Of a stretch of 64,000 nucleotides of DNA, positions 51,971 to 60,218 are shown one piece after another; the first letter of the stretch is position 1; each line of letters begins with the position of its first letter. The stretch is from an uncultured Muribaculum sp. (GTDB taxonomy: Bacteria > Bacteroidota > Bacteroidia > Bacteroidales > Muribaculaceae), in NCBI RefSeq assembly GCF_910583865.1, contig NZ_CAJTYX010000012.1, forward strand, positions 4,732 through 68,731, given 5' to 3'. The notes below the pieces were generated by a model, which was not told the DNA's origin, made no database searches, and worked only from the letters and a program-made list of their open reading frames with translations. The position numbers and the translations under genes are program-made.

Positions 51971-52876
51971 TTAACGGTGAGGCAGCTCGCGCAGGCCGTA
52001 AATCTTCGAGCTCCAGGGGGAGTAGGAGCGGCGTACCTTGCTGATGGTAAGGATGGTACTTTCGCGGTCGTGGGCGTTGAGGTGGTCGTTGAGGGCCATT
52101 ACTATCGCCGCGATTTCCTCGCCGGAGTCATGCTGCGGTTTTTCTTCCCTGGGTAGCTGCTTGGTGTCGATGCCTTGCGATGCGGCTTTGTTCTTGCGCG
52201 ACACGGATGCGCCTATCCTGCTGATTATATAGAAGCATACGCAGAGCAGTGCAAGCGCGAAGAACACGATGAGCATTGCCATCAGCGACAGTCCGAATCC
52301 GTGGCCGTCGGTCTCGGCAAACATCTCGACCTTGCCGTTGGTGTCTACGATCTGGTTGGCGCTGGAGGGGGTGATGTACTTGTCGCCGCCGTCGCGCACC
52401 TCCCATGCGCCTTCTCCGTCAATGGCGCGGGCATAGGTGGTGTTGGGGAGCAGCGAGGCAGGCACGGTCACCGAGTCGATAAGGGTGCGCCCGTTGGCGT
52501 CGTATATGCCGATCCAGTTGTCTTGTCCCGGCACGAGGCGGAAGCTGAGGTGGAAAGTTCCCTTGTTAGGTTCTCCGTCGGCCCAGAACACTACATGCTG
52601 GCGTGTGGGAATCTCGGTGTTGACATCACCCAGGGGCACGGGATATTTCTTGGGATTGGCGGGATCGTCGGTGAGGTAGACGCTCGAAATCTCCATCGGC
52701 GCGTAGGTAGAGTTGAAAAGCTCGATCCAGGCCTGGTGCTGACCGTAGTCGTCTACGTAGTTTGAGTCGTTCTGTACCATCACCTCGTTGATGCGCAGGC
52801 CTTTGCGTCCTTGGGCAAAGGCCGATGCGCCACATACGAGGGTGAGGGCGAGAAACAGGATGATACTCTTTCTCAT
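51971..52876 (-). CDS. Lamin-tail domain fused to OadG-type gamma subunit
   Basis: 301 residues. Signal peptide (AFAQG), then a lamin-tail-like immunoglobulin domain (about 26-150: LRINEVMVQNDSNYVDDYG, key part INEVMVQN, and AWIELFNSTYAPMEISS), a linker, one transmembrane helix (about 195-220) and a cytoplasmic tail with HDSGEEIAAIVMALNDHL, typical of OadG/MmdD gamma subunits. OadG subunits hold the decarboxylase together at the membrane; the extra periplasmic lamin-tail domain is a feature of Bacteroidota versions. It sits between the carboxyltransferase and biotin carrier genes. Confidence 0.9.
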   Translation of the reverse strand: MRKSIILFLALTLVCGASAFAQGRKGLRINEVMVQNDSNYVDDYGQHQAWIELFNSTYAPMEISSVYLTDDPANPKKYPVPLGDVNTEIPTRQHVVFWADGEPNKGTFHLSFRLVPGQDNWIGIYDANGRTLIDSVTVPASLLPNTTYARAIDGEGAWEVRDGGDKYITPSSANQIVDTNGKVEMFAETDGHGFGLSLMAMLIVFFALALLCVCFYIISRIGASVSRKNKAASQGIDTKQLPREEKPQHDSGEEIAAIVMALNDHLNAHDRESTILTISKVRRSYSPWSSKIYGLRELPHR

Positions 52877-52886
52877 TGTTGATGGA

Positions 52887-54440
52887 TTAAAGAGGTATGT
52901 TGCCGTGTTTCTTGGCGGGATTTGTGACTTTCTTGGTGGCGAGCTGCTGCAGGGCGCGTATCACGCGGAAACGGGTGTTGCGCGGCTCGATCACGTCGTC
53001 GATGTAGCCGTACTTGGCTGCGTTGTAGGGGTTGCAGAAGAGTTTGTTGTACTCCAGCTCCTTCTCTGCAAGCACCTTGGCGGGATCTTCGGCGGCCTTG
53101 GCTTCCTTTGCGTAGAGCACCTCCACAGCGCCTGCACCACCCATCACGGCGATTTCTGCGGTTGGCCATGCATAGTTCATGTCGCCGCGAAGCTGCTTGC
53201 AGCTCATCACGATGTGAGAGCCTCCGTAGCTCTTGCGGAGTGTCACGGTCACCTTGGGCACGGTGGCTTCGCCATAGGCGTAGAGCAGCTTGGCTCCGTG
53301 CAGGATCACGCCGTTGTACTCCTGTCCGGTGCCGGGAAGGAAGCCTGGCACGTCGACGAGGGTCACCAGAGGAATGTTGAAAGCGTCGCAGAAGCGTACG
53401 AAGCGGGCGCCCTTGCGCGAAGCGTTGCTGTCGAGCACGCCGGCGAGGTATTTGGGCTGGTTGGCGACGATGCCTACGCTTTGGCCGTTCATGCGGGCGA
53501 AGCCCACGATGAGGTTCTTGGCATAGTCGCGCTGCACTTCGAGGAATTCGCCGTGGTCGATGATGGCGCCGATCACCTCATACATGTCGTAGGGCTTGTT
53601 GGCGCTGTCGGGGATTATATCGTTGAGTGAGTCCTCCAGACGGTCGATCGGGTCGGTGCATTCCACCATTGGCGGCTCTTCAAGATTGTTTTGGGGGATG
53701 TAGCCGAAGAGCTTGCGGGCGATCTTCAGTGCGTCCTCGCCATCTTCGGCTGCGAAGTGGCATACGCCGCTCTTTGTGGAGTGTACCTGCGCGCCGCCCA
53801 GGGCTTCCTGGGTTACATCTTCGCCGGTGACGGTCTTTACCACTTTCGGGCCGGTGAGGAACATGTAGGAGATTCCCTTGGCCATGATGGTGAAGTCGGT
53901 GAGGGCCGGGGAATATACGGCGCCTCCGGCGCAGGGACCGAGGATGCAGGAAATCTGCGGAATCACACCCGAGGCGAGGATGTTGCGCTGGAAGATTTCG
54001 GCATATCCGCCGAGGGCGTTGATGCCTTCCTGGATGCGCGCACCTCCGGAGTCGTTGAGTCCGATGACGGGAGCACCCATCTTCATGGCCATATCCATGA
54101 TCTTGCAGATCTTTAGGGCCATGGTCTCGGAGAGCGAGCCGCCGAATACGGTGAAGTCCTGTGCGAATACGTAGACGAGGCGTCCGTCGATCGTGCCGTA
54201 TCCGGTCACGACGCCGTCGCCGAGATATGATTTCTTTTCCTGGCCGAAGTTGGTGCAGCGATGGCGCACGAACATGTCAAGTTCCTCGAACGAACCTTCG
54301 TCGAGGAGCTGTGCGATACGTTCGCGGGCTGTGTATTTTCCTTTATCGTGCTGCTTTTGTATGGCCTTTTCGCCACCGCCCAGACGTGCTTCCGTGCGTA
54401 GCGCGATAAGCTCCTGGACCTTTTCGAGTTGGTTGCTCAT
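52887..54440 (-). CDS. mmdA: Methylmalonyl-CoA decarboxylase carboxyltransferase (alpha) subunit
   Basis: 517 residues made of two crotonase-like carboxyltransferase halves. Typical segments: [43 protein letters not shown] (key part [12 protein letters not shown]), [16 protein letters not shown], and in the second half [15 protein letters not shown] and [14 protein letters not shown]. It moves the carboxyl group from (S)-methylmalonyl-CoA to biotin, giving propionyl-CoA. It starts 44 bp after the epimerase gene, so both steps of the branch are expressed together. Confidence 0.95.
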   Translation of the reverse strand: MSNQLEKVQELIALRTEARLGGGEKAIQKQHDKGKYTARERIAQLLDEGSFEELDMFVRHRCTNFGQEKKSYLGDGVVTGYGTIDGRLVYVFAQDFTVFGGSLSETMALKICKIMDMAMKMGAPVIGLNDSGGARIQEGINALGGYAEIFQRNILASGVIPQISCILGPCAGGAVYSPALTDFTIMAKGISYMFLTGPKVVKTVTGEDVTQEALGGAQVHSTKSGVCHFAAEDGEDALKIARKLFGYIPQNNLEEPPMVECTDPIDRLEDSLNDIIPDSANKPYDMYEVIGAIIDHGEFLEVQRDYAKNLIVGFARMNGQSVGIVANQPKYLAGVLDSNASRKGARFVRFCDAFNIPLVTLVDVPGFLPGTGQEYNGVILHGAKLLYAYGEATVPKVTVTLRKSYGGSHIVMSCKQLRGDMNYAWPTAEIAVMGGAGAVEVLYAKEAKAAEDPAKVLAEKELEYNKLFCNPYNAAKYGYIDDVIEPRNTRFRVIRALQQLATKKVTNPAKKHGNIPL

Positions 54441-54484
54441 ACTATATAATAATGTATGTGTATGGAGTGAATTTTACGACTTGA

Positions 54485-54907
54485 TTACATCTTCTTGGGA
54501 TCCTCGCAAAGCTCGACGAGGGCGCCGCATGTCGATTTAGGGTGCAGGAACGCGATGTTGAGGCCTTCCGCGCCTTTGCGGGGTGCTTTATCAATGAGGC
54601 GGCAACCTTTTTCCTCGGCTTCGGCCAGGGCGTTGGCTACACCGTCGGCCATGGCGAATGCGATGTGCTGTATGCCTCCGCGGCCGCCGTTATTGGCGAT
54701 GAACTTGGAGATGGCGCTGTCGTCCGACGTTCCTTCAAGAAGCTCTATTTTGGTCTGGCCCACCTGGAAAAACGCTGTGCGTACTTTCTGGTCGGCTACT
54801 TCTTCGATGGCAAAACACTTAAGGCCAAGGATGTTTTCGTAGAAAGGGATAGCTTCGTCCAGTGAGGGGACGGCTATACCTACATGTTCGATGTGGGAGA
54901 TGTTCAT
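54485..54907 (-). CDS. mce: Methylmalonyl-CoA epimerase
   Basis: 140 residues, vicinal-oxygen-chelate fold with two beta-alpha-beta-beta-beta halves. Metal ligands are expected at His8 (SHIEHVGIAV), in GGIQHIAFAM, and at a late Glu in ALVELCEDPK. It interconverts (R)- and (S)-methylmalonyl-CoA between the mutase and the decarboxylase. It is the first gene of the operon; TAAATTTG at 54991-54984 is a likely -7 box. Confidence 0.95.
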   Translation of the reverse strand: MNISHIEHVGIAVPSLDEAIPFYENILGLKCFAIEEVADQKVRTAFFQVGQTKIELLEGTSDDSAISKFIANNGGRGGIQHIAFAMADGVANALAEAEEKGCRLIDKAPRKGAEGLNIAFLHPKSTCGALVELCEDPKKM

Positions 54908-54983
54908 TGTAGAATTTATGGTTTATGATATTATAATCGATTGTTGCCGGGTTGACTGTCTACCTATTATCGGCAATTTCCGG

Positions 54984-54991
54984 CAAATTTA
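54984..54991 (-). promoter_or_regulatory. Candidate -7 box of the mce-mmd operon
   Basis: The minus strand reads TAAATTTG, matching TAnnTTTG, 77 bp before the mce ATG. No good -33 box. The 396-bp divergent gap to dnaK (54908-55303) holds no gene. Confidence 0.4.
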
Positions 54992-55181
54992 GCAAATTTT
55001 GCGTAAAAGCATGAGCCGACGGCCTAAAAGTTTTCAAAACGTTGGTGGGATGTTAGGATGCGAATTTGTGACAATAGAGGATTAAGGGAGCTGTTTTTGT
55101 CAGTAGTATGTGAAATTATGTCAGTGGCCGTGTCAGTAGGGAATTGTCGGTTAATGGATTGAGCTGTATTAAATTAATGTT

Positions 55182-55203
55182 ACGTGCAACCTTTTTGGCA
55201 CGT
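55182..55203 (+). promoter_or_regulatory. Short inverted repeat upstream of dnaK
   Basis: ACGTGC (55182-55187) and GCACGT (55198-55203) are separated by ten bases that include a T5 run. It lies about 100 bp before the dnaK start. It is not a CIRCE element. It may be an operator for a heat-shock regulator, or chance. Confidence 0.3.
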
Positions 55204-55303
55204 GATTTGTTCTGTCTAATGAACGCCGGGATTCCCCCTGTGGGGCTTCGGCATGACTATAACGCAAACAAGAAATTAAAGAAACAAATAAAAACTTACA
55301 ATT

Positions 55304-57208
55304 ATGGGAAAGATAATCGGTATTGATTTGGGTACTACCAACTCATGTGTAGCCGTACTTGAGGGTAACGATCCCGTCGTTATTCCTAACAGCGAGGGCC
55401 GCAACACCACTCCTTCAATCGTAGCCTTCATCGCAGGCGGCGAGCGTAAGGTGGGTGATCCTGCAAAGCGCCAGGCCATCACCAATCCGGAGGGCACTGT
55501 CTATTCAATCAAGCGCTTCATGGGCGAGCGCTACGATGAGGTGGCGGATGAAGTGAAGCGTGTGCCTTATGAAGTCGGCAAGGCTGACAACGGTACCGTG
55601 CGTGTGTTGGTCGACGGCCGTGAATACACTCCTCAGGAAATTTCAGCTATGATCCTGCAGAAGATGAAAAAGACTGCGGAGGACTATCTGGGACAGACTG
55701 TCGATGAGGCCGTGATCACCGTCCCTGCCTACTTCAACGATTCCCAGCGTCAGGCCACCAAGGAGGCCGGTGAGATTGCCGGGCTTAAGGTGCGTCGTAT
55801 CGTCAACGAGCCTACAGCCGCCGCATTGGCCTATGGTCTCGACAAGAGCGACAAGGATCAGAAGATTGCCGTGTTCGACCTTGGTGGCGGTACGTTCGAT
55901 ATTTCTATCCTTGAACTTGGTGACGGCGTGTTCGAGGTCAAGTCGACCAACGGTGATACCCACCTCGGCGGTGACGACTTCGACCATGTGATCATCGATT
56001 GGCTTGCCGACGATTTCCAGAAGGAATACGGCGTAGATCTCCGTAAGGATGCCATGGCCCTCCAGCGTCTTAAAGAGGCTGCGGAGAAGGCCAAGATCGA
56101 GCTTTCAAGCTCCACTACTACGGAAATCAACCTCCCCTATATCATGCCGGTCGACGGTGTTCCCCGCCACTTGGTAAAGACCCTTACCCGTGCCGAATTC
56201 GAGCGTCTGGCCGACAAGCTGATACAGGCAACTATCAAGCCTTGCGAGCAGGCTCTCTCCGATGCCGGGCTTAAGGCTTCCGACATCGACGAGGTGATCC
56301 TTGTGGGTGGTTCGACCCGTATCCCCGCCATCCAGGAAATCGTCAAGAAGTTCTTCGGCAAGGCTCCTTCGAAGGGTGTCAACCCCGACGAGGTTGTGGC
56401 CGTCGGCGCAGCCATCCAGGGCGGTGTCCTTTCGGGCGATGTTAAGGATGTGCTTCTGCTCGACGTTGTGCCTCTGTCGGTCGGTATCGAGACCCTCGGC
56501 GGCGTGATGACAAAGCTTATCGAGGCCAATACGACCATCCCTACCCGCAAGAGCGAGACTTTCTCTACCGCTGCCGACAATCAGCCTTCGGTTGAGATCC
56601 ACGTGCTCCAGGGCGAGCGTCCTCTTGCCAAGGATGACAAGACTCTCGGCAAGTTCCACCTCGACGGCATTGCTCCCGCACCTCGTGGCATACCTCAGAT
56701 CGAGGTTACTTTCGAGATTGATGCAAACGGTATCCTCAACGTTTCCGCCAAGGATAAGGCTACCGGCAAGGAACAGAGCATCCGTATCGAGGCTTCATCG
56801 GGCCTTACCGACGCTGAGATCAAGCGAATGAAAGACGAGGCTGCCGCCAACGCAGCTGCCGACGAGGCCGAGAAGCAGAAGATTGACAAACTCAACCAGG
56901 CCGATGCCCTGATCTTCCAGACCGAGAAGCAGCTTTCCGAACTCGGCGACAAGATTCCCGCCGACAAGAAGGCAGCTATCGAGAGCGCTGTCGCCAAGCT
57001 GAAGGATGCCCACAAGGCTCAGGACGTGGCTGCTTGCGATGCCGCCATCAAGGAAATCGAGGCCGCTTTCGGTGCCGCACAGCAGGATATCCTCAATGCC
57101 CAGCAGCAGGCTCAGTCTGCCGGACAGCAGGCAGGCCCTCAGCCCGGTGCCGGTCAGGCTCCTTCCGACGATCATGTTACCGACGTCGACTTTGAGGAAG
57201 TGAAGTAA
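55304..57208 (+). CDS. dnaK: Hsp70 chaperone DnaK
   Basis: 634 residues. An ATPase domain (1-380) with [26 protein letters not shown] and [11 protein letters not shown] is followed by the substrate-binding beta domain ([17 protein letters not shown]) and a helical lid, ending with a Gln/Ala/Gly-rich tail and the usual acidic end. It folds proteins with DnaJ and GrpE, neither of which is adjacent; it is transcribed alone, and a terminator follows. Confidence 0.99.
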   Translation: MGKIIGIDLGTTNSCVAVLEGNDPVVIPNSEGRNTTPSIVAFIAGGERKVGDPAKRQAITNPEGTVYSIKRFMGERYDEVADEVKRVPYEVGKADNGTVRVLVDGREYTPQEISAMILQKMKKTAEDYLGQTVDEAVITVPAYFNDSQRQATKEAGEIAGLKVRRIVNEPTAAALAYGLDKSDKDQKIAVFDLGGGTFDISILELGDGVFEVKSTNGDTHLGGDDFDHVIIDWLADDFQKEYGVDLRKDAMALQRLKEAAEKAKIELSSSTTTEINLPYIMPVDGVPRHLVKTLTRAEFERLADKLIQATIKPCEQALSDAGLKASDIDEVILVGGSTRIPAIQEIVKKFFGKAPSKGVNPDEVVAVGAAIQGGVLSGDVKDVLLLDVVPLSVGIETLGGVMTKLIEANTTIPTRKSETFSTAADNQPSVEIHVLQGERPLAKDDKTLGKFHLDGIAPAPRGIPQIEVTFEIDANGILNVSAKDKATGKEQSIRIEASSGLTDAEIKRMKDEAAANAAADEAEKQKIDKLNQADALIFQTEKQLSELGDKIPADKKAAIESAVAKLKDAHKAQDVAACDAAIKEIEAAFGAAQQDILNAQQQAQSAGQQAGPQPGAGQAPSDDHVTDVDFEEVK

Positions 57209-57303
57209 GCGACTGAAGGTTATACTCATTGCGATATGGCGGAGTATGATGCCGTATCCTTTGAGCGATACTTGGTCAGTTAGATAATTTATAATTTACA
57301 TTC

Positions 57304-57345
57304 AATCGGCTCACATTACTGTAAAAGGGTGTGGGCCGATTTTTT
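57304..57345 (+). terminator. Terminator after dnaK
   Basis: ATCGGCTCACA (57305-57315) and TGTGGGCCGAT (57330-57340) form an 11-12 bp stem with one G-T pair, followed by TTTTTT. Confidence 0.85.
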
Positions 57346-57362
57346 GATATTATTTTGATATT

Positions 57363-57812
57363 ATGAGAAAGATTTTATTTGTGATTTTCGCTCTTATCGC
57401 GTTTGTGCCTATGGCAAAAGCCGATAAGTATACCCTCGACCGTGATGCCCTTCCGGTAAAGGCGCAGGAGATGCTTACCACATATTTCCCAAAGGCAAAA
57501 GTTTCCATGATCAAGGTCGACAGGCATCTCCTTAAAAAGACCGACTACGATGTGAAGCTTGTCAACGGCACTAAGATTGAGTTTAATAATGCCGGTTCAT
57601 GGACATCCGTCGATTGCAAGAAGAGGAGTGTACCTGATGAACTCGTGCCTCAGCGTATTCGCAAGAAGGTGGCTTCAACCTATCCTGATGCAACGATAAA
57701 CAAGATTACAAAGAAATCAGGAGGCCATATAATCGTGCTTTCCGACGGTACTGAACTGAAATTCAGTGTACTCGGGCAGCTTAAGAAGAGTTCCGACAGT
57801 CTGGATGAATGA
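57363..57812 (+). CDS. Exported PepSY-like (DUF2874-type) protein
   Basis: 149 residues with a signal peptide (cleavage near AKADK). Two related alpha+beta repeats follow: the first (about 25-85) starts ALPVKAQEMLTTYFPKAKV, the second (about 90-149) starts ELVPQRIRKKVASTYPDATI. Each has a helix, then strands, with the pattern V/I-x-G-T-x-I/L-x-F (LVNGTKIEF and LSDGTELKF). This is the layout of the PepSY-like BLIP-fold proteins common in Bacteroidales periplasm, of unknown role. Confidence 0.88.
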   Translation: MRKILFVIFALIAFVPMAKADKYTLDRDALPVKAQEMLTTYFPKAKVSMIKVDRHLLKKTDYDVKLVNGTKIEFNNAGSWTSVDCKKRSVPDELVPQRIRKKVASTYPDATINKITKKSGGHIIVLSDGTELKFSVLGQLKKSSDSLDE

Positions 57813-57832
57813 TATGAGACCTTAATAACCGT

Positions 57833-57961
57833 AAGTGAAAATTACCTTTCTACTGTCGGATTTTCAGGGAAATAGGATTTAAGTCGAAGGGACATATTAG
57901 GCTATGTGATTGAGACGCGAATCATATTTCCCTGAAAATCCGACAGCTCGGTATTTCACTT
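57833..57961. repeat. 129-bp palindromic element (MITE-like or large hairpin)
   Basis: Perfect 22-bp arms at 57853-57874 and 57925-57946 (starting CTGTCGGATTTTCAGG) flank a 50-bp centre. Outside them AAGTGAAA...TACC (57833-57846) pairs with GGTATTTCACTT (57950-57961) with a 2-base bulge. The paired arms together cover about 34 bp on each side. There is no open frame inside. It may be a small non-coding inverted-repeat element or a bidirectional transcript-end structure. No clear target duplication was seen. Confidence 0.7.
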
Positions 57962-58081
57962 TTGTTTTTAAACAATCTCTTGATTTGAGGTATGGATGTC
58001 GCTTATGTTGGATAATACGCTATGCCTGCAACAATATTGTTTCATAGACGTTTATTATATTACGAGGATAATATCGCATTT

Positions 58082-58384
58082 ATGGATTTCCCAAGGTGTC
58101 TGACCATACTATTATGTGCTGTGATGTCCCTGCTGTCGCCCGAGAATGCCGGAGCCGTAGATGAGGGAAGTTATAGCCATGTATATGAATTTTCGGATGC
58201 CGCAGGCTATAGTGATATGATTTTATCACGACATGCTGATTCGATAATAAAAAATGATACGAAAATACTCGTTGAAAAACGCCCGCATAAAATTCAGAAG
58301 TCGGTGTGTGCGATATCACATAAACCACATAGTTATGTCATATTAAATGAATTAAGAAAATTGTTCTGTGTACAACGTGAATAA
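58082..58384 (+). CDS. Possible small exported protein, 100 aa
   Basis: From ATG 58082 the frame opens on a hydrophobic stretch (CLTILLCAVMSLLSP) and a likely signal cleavage (AGAVDE). The rest (about 75 residues) is polar and contains three Cys in total, with no motif recognised. An upstream ATG at 58022 would add 20 residues before the signal. It lies between the palindromic element and the CNNM gene, with lower GC than its neighbours. Could be a chance frame. Confidence 0.4.
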   Translation: MDFPRCLTILLCAVMSLLSPENAGAVDEGSYSHVYEFSDAAGYSDMILSRHADSIIKNDTKILVEKRPHKIQKSVCAISHKPHSYVILNELRKLFCVQRE

Positions 58385-58457
58385 TCGGGGGATTTCTATC
58401 TTAGATGAAAACTGCAAAACTGTGTAACCTTGATTATTAACTCAATACAGAAATCTT

Positions 58458-59489
58458 ATGTATATAATGTTCGCCTATCTTATAGGCGCTTTGGCCCTTT
58501 CATTCCTATGCTCGGTATTGGAAGCGGTCTTGCTTTCCACTCCCATGTCCTTCATTACCATGAAGGAAAACGAGGGTGCCAAGAATGCTCCTCGCATGAG
58601 GGAATATAAATCCTCTATCGACAAACCGATCGCCGCGATTCTCTCGCTGAATACCATAGCCCATACGATAGGGGCTGCCGGTGTTGGCGCAGAAGCCGTG
58701 AAGATATTCGGCGAGGCGAGTTTCGGTATTGTCTCGGCCATACTTACGCTTCTGATTCTCGTGCTTTCCGAGATTATACCCAAGACTATCGGGGCGTCAT
58801 ATTGGCGTAAGCTTGCAATGCCGTCCGTCACCATCATACACATACTCGTAGTCATAACGTTTCCATTGGTATGGCTTTCAGAACTGATTACTAAACTGTT
58901 TTCTTCTAATCAGGATGCCGTGTCGGTGAGCCGGGAGGAGGTGGCTGCTATGGTTGCGGTAGCTTCTGATGAAGGGGTGCTTGAAAATAAAGAGAGTGCG
59001 ATAATACAGAATACTATAAAACTCACCAATATAAAAGCTGAAGAAATAATGACACCTAACCTGATGGTGACATCCGTTTCAGAGGCCATGACCGCCAAAG
59101 AGTTTTTCGACAAATGTGAGTTGACTTATTCCCGTATCCCGGTATACAAGGATAACAAGGATTACATAGTAGGTTATGTTCTGAAATCAGCGATTCTTGA
59201 GTTATTGGTAAAGGATAGTTTCGACACTCGTCTGGGTGATATTGTACGTCCTATCCTGAGTTTTGATGAGGATGACAATGTGTTTGACATCTGGGAAAAG
59301 ATGATTGAGAAAAAAGAGCATATCTCTGTCATTCAAGACAAGTATGGTTGCCTTCGAGGCCTTGTGACGATGGAGGACATAATCGAGACCATGCTTGGGG
59401 AGGAAATCGTGGATGAAGTTGATACGGAGACTGACTTGCAGAAGGCTGCGCTTGCAAAGTATGAATCAATGCAACGGTCCCGACCATAG
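58458..59489 (+). CDS. CNNM/CorC-family membrane protein with CBS domains
   Basis: 343 residues. A DUF21 (CNNM) transmembrane domain with three to four helices (about 1-155, with the signature SEIIPKTIGASYW) is followed by a CBS pair (about 190-320, with EEIMTPNLMVTSV, YSRIPVYKDNKDYIVGYVL in part, and the late VIQDKYGCLRGLVTMEDI). Relatives export Mg2+ or Co2+ or are annotated as hemolysin-like. The usual C-terminal CorC_HlyC transporter-associated domain is absent, so it is the short form. Confidence 0.92.
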   Translation: MYIMFAYLIGALALSFLCSVLEAVLLSTPMSFITMKENEGAKNAPRMREYKSSIDKPIAAILSLNTIAHTIGAAGVGAEAVKIFGEASFGIVSAILTLLILVLSEIIPKTIGASYWRKLAMPSVTIIHILVVITFPLVWLSELITKLFSSNQDAVSVSREEVAAMVAVASDEGVLENKESAIIQNTIKLTNIKAEEIMTPNLMVTSVSEAMTAKEFFDKCELTYSRIPVYKDNKDYIVGYVLKSAILELLVKDSFDTRLGDIVRPILSFDEDDNVFDIWEKMIEKKEHISVIQDKYGCLRGLVTMEDIIETMLGEEIVDEVDTETDLQKAALAKYESMQRSRP

Positions 59490-59546
59490 ACGTTTTGGCC
59501 GATGATGCCAACCATTCTTATAAAACCATTTTAAGAAATATATTAT

Positions 59547-60098
59547 ATGAAGCATATTGCAAGCCGCTTGACACCGACAAAAGAGGAAGGCGGCGATCGG
59601 ATAATGGTCATGACATATGAGACTCCGTGTGGCGATCTGATGCTCGGGTCGTATGGCGACAGGTTATGCCTGTGTGACTGGCAGGTTGAGCGTCATCGTA
59701 TGCGTGTTGCCGACCGGTTGCGTAGAATGCTTCATGCTGAGTTTGAAAGCGGATTGTCGCCAGTGGTTGAAACGGCGATCAGGGAACTTGACGAATACTT
59801 CGCCGGAGAGCGCCGAGAGTTTGACGTGCCGCTGATGTGGTCAGGTACCGGGTTTCAGTGCCGTGTTTGGGATGCACTGCTCTCGATTCCTTATGGCAAG
59901 ACCATTTCTTATGGAGAGATGGCGAGAATGCTTGGTAGGGCGACGGCTGTCCGTGCGGTGGCCAACGCCAATGGCGCGAACTCGATTTCCATATTCGCTC
60001 CTTGCCATCGGGTAATCGGTGCCAACGGCACATTGACAGGTTATGGCGGCGGACTTGATGCCAAGCAATGGCTTCTCAGGCTCGAAGGCGCTATATAA
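59547..60098 (+). CDS. ogt: Methylated-DNA--protein-cysteine methyltransferase
   Basis: 183 residues. The alkyl-acceptor Cys153 lies in FAPCHRVIGANG, and the helix-turn-helix segment with TISYGEMARMLGRATAVRAVANANGANS (key part YGEMARMLG ... AVANANG) matches the family. It removes alkyl groups from O6-guanine in one irreversible step. There is no fused Ada regulatory domain. A hairpin behind it separates it from the converging GH123 gene. Confidence 0.93.
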   Translation: MKHIASRLTPTKEEGGDRIMVMTYETPCGDLMLGSYGDRLCLCDWQVERHRMRVADRLRRMLHAEFESGLSPVVETAIRELDEYFAGERREFDVPLMWSGTGFQCRVWDALLSIPYGKTISYGEMARMLGRATAVRAVANANGANSISIFAPCHRVIGANGTLTGYGGGLDAKQWLLRLEGAI

Positions 60099-60146
60099 GA
60101 GGGTTGTTTAGAAACAACTACCTATAAAATGCACGCATGGGAAACT

Positions 60147-60186
60147 GAGCATCCAAAGATTGAGCTATACAATTCTTTGGATGCTC
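60147..60186 (+). terminator. Convergent terminator after ogt
   Basis: GAGCATCCAAAGA (60147-60159) and TCTTTGGATGCTC (60174-60186) are perfect, with a 14-base loop that has a small inner match. Partially paired flanks (GCACGCATG ... GCATGTGC) extend the structure on both sides. No T-run follows on either strand, but the position between converging genes fits a terminator. Confidence 0.7.
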
Positions 60187-60218
60187 CGTGTTGCATGTGC
60201 GATATTTATAACCGGCAA

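Noticed and set aside
52788..53630. 280-codon plus-strand frame opposite mmdA
   Set aside because: Antisense to a complete carboxyltransferase gene and runs across the gene boundary; composition is typical of an antisense frame.
55100..55303. CIRCE element before dnaK
   Set aside because: The TTAGCACTC/GAGTGCTAA pattern is absent; only a short, unrelated inverted repeat is present.
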